From Azoarcus sp. DN11 (GTDB lineage Bacteria; Pseudomonadota; Gammaproteobacteria; Burkholderiales; Rhodocyclaceae), in assembly GCF_003628555.1 (NCBI RefSeq), contig NZ_CP021731.1:1488001-1552000 (forward strand): a stretch of DNA of 64,000 nt, given 5' to 3'. The stretch's first letter is position 1; each line of letters begins with the position of its first letter. Below the pieces are notes generated by a model. It was not told the origin of the DNA. It searched no databases and was given only the letters and a program-made list of their open reading frames with translations. The translations under genes and the position numbers were made by a program. Positions 60,596 through 64,000 of the stretch are shown in pieces.

Positions 60596-61182
60596 TCTGC
60601 GGCGTCGATGAGGCCGGACGCGGGCCGCTGGCGGGTTCGGTGGTGGCGGCCGCGGTGATCCTCGATCCGACGCGGCCGATCGAGGGGCTCAACGACTCGA
60701 AGAAGCTCACCGAGCGTGCGCGCGAGCGCCTTGCACCGTTGATCCGTGAGCGCGCGCTGGCCTGGGCCGTGGCCGAGGCGAACGTCGAGGAGATCGACCG
60801 CTTCAACATCCTGCATGCGACCATGCTGGCGATGCAGCGCGCGGTCGCGGCGCTGGGACGCGTGCCGGATCTGGTGCGGGTGGACGGCAACCGTTGCCCG
60901 AAGCTGGACGTTCCGTGCGAGGCGGTGGTGAAAGGCGACGCCACGGTGCCGGCGATTGCCGCGGCGTCGATTCTCGCCAAGACGGTGCGCGATGCGCAGA
61001 TGATGGCGCTGGATGCGGTCCACCCACAGTACGGCTTCGCGGCGCACAAAGGCTATCCGACGGCCGCGCATCTCGCCGCCCTGCGACGCCACGGCGTGAT
61101 CGACTGTTATCGGCGCAGCTTCGGCCCGGTGCGCGCGCTGGTGGATAATCCCGAACTCTGGCCTGCGGGGACCTTGCTATGA
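60568..61182 (+). CDS. rnhB: Ribonuclease HII
   Basis: A 204-residue RNase HII. The first motif [20 protein letters not shown] carries the catalytic Asp-Glu pair; [15 protein letters not shown] and [11 protein letters not shown] follow, and [10 protein letters not shown] contains the later Lys. It removes single ribonucleotides and RNA primers. The start at MESVPATG lies inside lpxB. It ends the conserved rpsB-rnhB run, overlapping the next gene by 4 bp. Confidence 0.96.
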   Translation: MESVPATGLICGVDEAGRGPLAGSVVAAAVILDPTRPIEGLNDSKKLTERARERLAPLIRERALAWAVAEANVEEIDRFNILHATMLAMQRAVAALGRVPDLVRVDGNRCPKLDVPCEAVVKGDATVPAIAAASILAKTVRDAQMMALDAVHPQYGFAAHKGYPTAAHLAALRRHGVIDCYRRSFGPVRALVDNPELWPAGTLL

Positions 61183-61634
61183 CGCTTCGGCATCTGGTGC
61201 TCTTCCTTCATCTGGCGAGCGTCATCGTGTGGGTGGGCGGAATGGTTTTCGCGTATCTGTGCCTGCGGCCGGCCGCCGCGGCGTTGCCGCCGTCCCAGCG
61301 CCTGCCCTTGTGGGTCGGCGTGTTCGAGCGCTTCTTTCCGATGGTGTGGGTGGCGGTCGTGCTGATCCCGGTGACCGGGATCGGAAGGCTGATCGAGGTC
61401 GGGTTCGGTCATGCGCCGCGCGCATGGCACATGATGATGCTGACCGGCCTGGTGATGATCGCGGTGTTCGTGGCGCTCTGGTTCGGTCCGTGGCGTCGCC
61501 TGCGGGCCGCCGTGGCGCGCGAGGAGTGGGCGGCGGGCGCGGTCGCGCTCAACCAGATCCGCCAGCGCGTCGGCTTCAACATCGCGCTCGGCGCCGCGAC
61601 GGTTGCGATCGCGACGCTGGGGCTGGGCGTCTGA
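61179..61634 (+). CDS. CopD-like small integral membrane protein
   Basis: A 151-residue protein with four predicted helices ([75 protein letters not shown]). The N-terminal H-x(2)-S-V-I-W-V-G-G-M pattern resembles the CopD/DUF2269-type family. Function is unknown. It is translationally coupled to rnhB. Confidence 0.7.
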   Translation: MTLRHLVLFLHLASVIVWVGGMVFAYLCLRPAAAALPPSQRLPLWVGVFERFFPMVWVAVVLIPVTGIGRLIEVGFGHAPRAWHMMMLTGLVMIAVFVALWFGPWRRLRAAVAREEWAAGAVALNQIRQRVGFNIALGAATVAIATLGLGV

Positions 61635-61659
61635 GGCCCGCTTTCCTGCCGGCGCGATC

Positions 61660-62454
61660 TTGAAAGCGATCACTTCCCGCGACAATCCCAATGTGAAGCG
61701 CCTGCACGCGCTCGCGACCTCGTCGCGCGAGCGGCGCAGCAGCGGGCTGACCTTGCTCGATGGGGCGCACCTCGTGCAGGCGGCGCTGGATGCCGGCTGG
61801 TCCTTGCGGGAACTCGTCGTCAGCGCGCAGGGGCTGGCGCGACCGGAGATTCGCCGGATCGTCGAACGTTGCAGTTCCCTGCCAGCACTTCAGCTCACCG
61901 ACCCGCTGTTCGCGCATGTGAGCCCGGTCGATTCTCCGTCGGGCATTCTGGCCGTCATCGACATCCCGCCGTCGCCGATGGCGAAGGGGCTGCGTGATTC
62001 GCTGCTGGTGCTCGACGGGGTGCAGGACGCCGGCAATCTCGGCACGATCCTGCGCACGGCGGCGGCGGCGGGGCTGAAGGAGGTCCTGCTCACCCCCGGA
62101 TGCGCGCAGGCGTGGTCGCCGCGAGTGCTGCGCGCCGGCATGGGCGGGCACTTCTGCCTGCGGATTCACGAGCACGTACAGGTCGCCGAGGCGCTGCGCG
62201 AGTATCCGGGGCAGGTCCTCGCGACCGGCCTGGGGGCGGGGGCGCGTCCGCTCTACGACTGCGATCTGCGCGGGTCGGTCGCGTGGCTGTTCGGAGCGGA
62301 AGGGCAGGGGCTGTCGGCGGAGGTCGCCGCCCTGGCGAGCGGGCTGGTCGTGATCCCGATGCCGGGGGCGGTCGAGTCCTTGAACGTCGGTGCGGCCGCG
62401 GCGATCTGCCTGTTCGAACAGGTCCGTCAGCAGGGCGCCGGGAGGCGCGCGTAG
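61660..62454 (+). CDS. TrmH/SpoU-family RNA 2'-O-methyltransferase
   Basis: About 264 residues. The N-terminal substrate-binding domain starts KAITSRDNPNVKRLHALATS, typical of rRNA-modifying TrmH members. The C-terminal SPOUT knot has QDAGNLGTILRTAAAAG (motif 1), FGAEGQGLS (motif 2) and IPMPGAVESLNVGAAAAICL (motif 3). It probably methylates a ribose in 23S rRNA or a tRNA; the target cannot be told. The TTG start at 61660 fits the domain edge; an upstream TTG would extend into the preceding gene. Confidence 0.88.
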   Translation: MKAITSRDNPNVKRLHALATSSRERRSSGLTLLDGAHLVQAALDAGWSLRELVVSAQGLARPEIRRIVERCSSLPALQLTDPLFAHVSPVDSPSGILAVIDIPPSPMAKGLRDSLLVLDGVQDAGNLGTILRTAAAAGLKEVLLTPGCAQAWSPRVLRAGMGGHFCLRIHEHVQVAEALREYPGQVLATGLGAGARPLYDCDLRGSVAWLFGAEGQGLSAEVAALASGLVVIPMPGAVESLNVGAAAAICLFEQVRQQGAGRRA

Positions 62455-62479
62455 CCCGCTACTGCGACGGACGGCCGGA

Positions 62480-63157
62480 TCAGTCCGGCAGGCGTAGCGC
62501 GTGGGCGGCGCTGGCCGCGTTGCCGTCGTTGACGTACGGGACGACTCCCAGCAGGGGCGCGGGAATCCTGGCATGCAGGGCAGCGAGGTTCTCGTCGAAG
62601 CGCAGCATCGCCGGGTCGACGCGGTTTGCGATCCAGCCCGCGAGATGCAGGCCGCGCGCCGCGAGGGCCTCGACCGTGAGCAATGCGTGGCTGATGCAGC
62701 CCAGGCGCATGCCGACGACGAGGATCACCGGCAGCGCGAAGTCCCCGGCGAGATCAGCGGTGTCGTAGCGCTCGTCGAGCGGGACGCGGAAGCCTCCGAC
62801 GCCTTCGACGATCACGACGTCGGCGCTTGCGGCGAGCTCCTCGAAGGCGCGCAGAATGCGTGCCGGTTCGATGTGGACGCGCTCTTCGGCCGCGGCGATG
62901 TGCGGAGCGATCGGGCTCGCGAGGCAATAGGGGTTCAGCAGCTGGAGGCCGGGGTCGAAGCTGCCGGCCGTGCGGATGCGTGCGGCATCTTCGTTGACGC
63001 GTTCGCCATCGACCAGGTCGGCGCCCGCGGCGATGGGCTTCATGCCGACGGCGCTGTATCCGGCGGCGCGAGCCGCGTGCAGCAGCGCGCAGGTGACGAA
63101 GGTCTTGCCGATTTCGGTGTCGGTGCCGGTGAGGAACCAGGCGCGGCGCTTAGTCAT
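62480..63157 (-). CDS. bioD: Dethiobiotin synthetase
   Basis: A 225-residue P-loop enzyme. The ATP motif is FLTGTDTEIGKTFVTCALLH, the substrate Lys is in GMKPIAAG, and VIVEGVGGFRVPLDE is the second signature. It closes the ureido ring of dethiobiotin. Its start overlaps the end of bioC by 8 bp. It converges with the methyltransferase gene; a small GCCGGA/TCCGGC dyad lies at the junction. Confidence 0.95.
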   Translation of the reverse strand: MTKRRAWFLTGTDTEIGKTFVTCALLHAARAAGYSAVGMKPIAAGADLVDGERVNEDAARIRTAGSFDPGLQLLNPYCLASPIAPHIAAAEERVHIEPARILRAFEELAASADVVIVEGVGGFRVPLDERYDTADLAGDFALPVILVVGMRLGCISHALLTVEALAARGLHLAGWIANRVDPAMLRFDENLAALHARIPAPLLGVVPYVNDGNAASAAHALRLPD

Positions 63158-63965
63158 GGCGTATTTCCGGTTTCCTGAGGGCGAGCAGGATGAGGTCGTA
63201 GGTCGCGGGGAGAAGTCCGTCGGGGCGGCGGTGGGCCTCGTAGGCGGCTTCGAGGGTGCGCCATGCGGCGCGTCCGAGGGGTTTGCGACGTCGTTGTTCG
63301 CCGACGCTGTGTGCGCCGATGGCCTTGATGTCGCGCAGCAGGGCGCGCAGGTCGGGGGCGAGCGCCCAGGCGGGATCCAGGTCCCGGCCGATGGGCGCGA
63401 GCCCTGCGCTTTCGGCCGCCGCGATCCATTCGGTCGCCGGATGGAAGCGGATCACGTGGCTTGCCTCGTCGACAAGCGCGAAGGCCTCGCGCAGTTCATG
63501 CAGGGTCGCGGGGCCGAGGGTCGCGATCCAGGCGACGCCGCCGGGGCGCAGGGCGCGCGCGATCTGCGCGAGCGCGAGCGCGGGGTCGCACCATTGCAGC
63601 GCGAGGCTGGACCAGACTGCATCGAGGCTGCCGGCCGCCAGCGGAAGGGCTTCGAGGTCGGCGCACAGCGGTGAGATGGCGTCGCCGGGGTGCTCCTGGC
63701 GCAGGCGCGCGAGCATGGCCGGTGCGAAGTCGAGCGCGACGATGTGCACGGCCGGATGGGCGCGGGCGATCAGCTCCAGCCCGAAACCCGTGCCGCAGCC
63801 GGCGTCGAGGATGCGGGAAACCGATCCGGACGGGGGCGTCGCGGCGGCCAGCGCGGCGAGGCGATGGCAGACTTCGCGCTGCACGGCGGCGGCGCGGTCG
63901 TAGCTTTCCGCGGCGCGGTCGAAGGCCTTGCGCACCTGCTGCTTGTGACGGCGGCGCTCAGTCAT
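63150..63965 (-). CDS. bioC: Malonyl-ACP O-methyltransferase BioC
   Basis: A 271-residue class I SAM-dependent methyltransferase. The SAM motif is ILDAGCGTGFGLELIARAHP, with VALDFAPAML and SSLALQWCDPALALAQIARA, where LQWC is the BioC-type motif IV. It methylates malonyl-ACP to start biotin synthesis. It follows the truncated gene at the right edge, whose stop codon lies inside its first codons, and overlaps bioD. Confidence 0.93.
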   Translation of the reverse strand: MTERRRHKQQVRKAFDRAAESYDRAAAVQREVCHRLAALAAATPPSGSVSRILDAGCGTGFGLELIARAHPAVHIVALDFAPAMLARLRQEHPGDAISPLCADLEALPLAAGSLDAVWSSLALQWCDPALALAQIARALRPGGVAWIATLGPATLHELREAFALVDEASHVIRFHPATEWIAAAESAGLAPIGRDLDPAWALAPDLRALLRDIKAIGAHSVGEQRRRKPLGRAAWRTLEAAYEAHRRPDGLLPATYDLILLALRKPEIRHD

Positions 63966-64000
63966 CGAGGCTTTCCGCGATGCGCGCGGCGCATTCGCGC
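63958..64000 (-). CDS. C-terminal end of an upstream biotin-cluster gene
   Basis: Only the last 13 codons are in the window (RECAARIAESLDD, then TGA), overlapping the bioC start by 8 bp (ATGACTGA). Coupling to bioC suggests bioH, or less likely bioF. The fragment is too short to decide. Confidence 0.5.
   Translation of the reverse strand, partial: RECAARIAESLDD

Overview
The window is high-GC betaproteobacterial chromosome. Gene order and proteins fit the Rhodocyclales (Azoarcus, Aromatoleum, Thauera group): polar-flagellum genes with sigma-54 and sigma-28 promoters, an aceE-aceF-lpdA cluster whose lpdA carries its own lipoyl domain, indolepyruvate:ferredoxin oxidoreductase genes, and the conserved rpsB-to-rnhB envelope cluster. 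The taxonomic placement is inferred from gene content and protein character only.

Layout. (1) 1-12009, motility: the end of a sigma-54 activator (FleR/FlrC type), fliE behind a sigma-54 promoter, an orphan hybrid histidine kinase, then on the minus strand fliC (sigma-28 promoter), flaG, fliD, fliS, fliT, fliK, a lone FlhB C-terminal domain and a PilZ/YcgR protein, plus a GGDEF diguanylate cyclase. The cyclase and the PilZ receptor suggest local c-di-GMP control of swimming. (2) 12170-12416: a 53-residue membrane protein behind a very good LexA (SOS) box. (3) 12521-18787: pyruvate dehydrogenase complex. (4) 19031-24384: periplasmic binding protein, PAS-rich sensor kinase, FixJ-type regulator and dihaem cytochrome c. 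(5) 24479-30879: iorAB behind a 44-nt inverted repeat, then folD, purE, purK and a Sua5-type gene. (6) 30894-31011: tRNA-Ala(CGC) with its promoter.

(7) 31038-40966 is a mobile region, which I read as the remnant of a Tn7-like (TnsB/TniQ) transposon. It sits 26 bp past the tRNA-Ala gene and splits the tRNA's intrinsic terminator; joining the outer flanks restores a perfect hairpin plus T-run. The ends are imperfect inverted repeats with several TTGGCCA...TTATGCTTTATT subterminal repeats. The transposition module is broken: tnsB is a core fragment, no tnsC is visible, and tniQ has lost its start and is split by a complete IS1182-family element (32107-33661, CTAG target duplication). Surviving cargo looks like a small defence/toxin-antitoxin island: a DUF5677-like protein, a DUF429 protein, a FitA/VapC pair, an AbiE pair, and an unusual HAD-phosphatase plus ParS/MbcA-like pair.

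(8) 41212-43314: a DUF59 iron-sulphur protein, an NnrS-like membrane protein and a YqhA family protein. (9) 43352-46769 (minus): glnD and map. (10) 46865-61182 (plus): rpsB-tsf-pyrH-frr-uppS-cdsA-dxr-rseP-bamA-skp-lpxD-fabZ-lpxA-lpxB-rnhB, joining translation to isoprenoid, phospholipid, lipid A and outer-membrane protein assembly. (11) 61179-64000: a CopD-like membrane protein and an rRNA/tRNA methyltransferase, facing a biotin cluster (bioD, bioC and the tail of a third gene).
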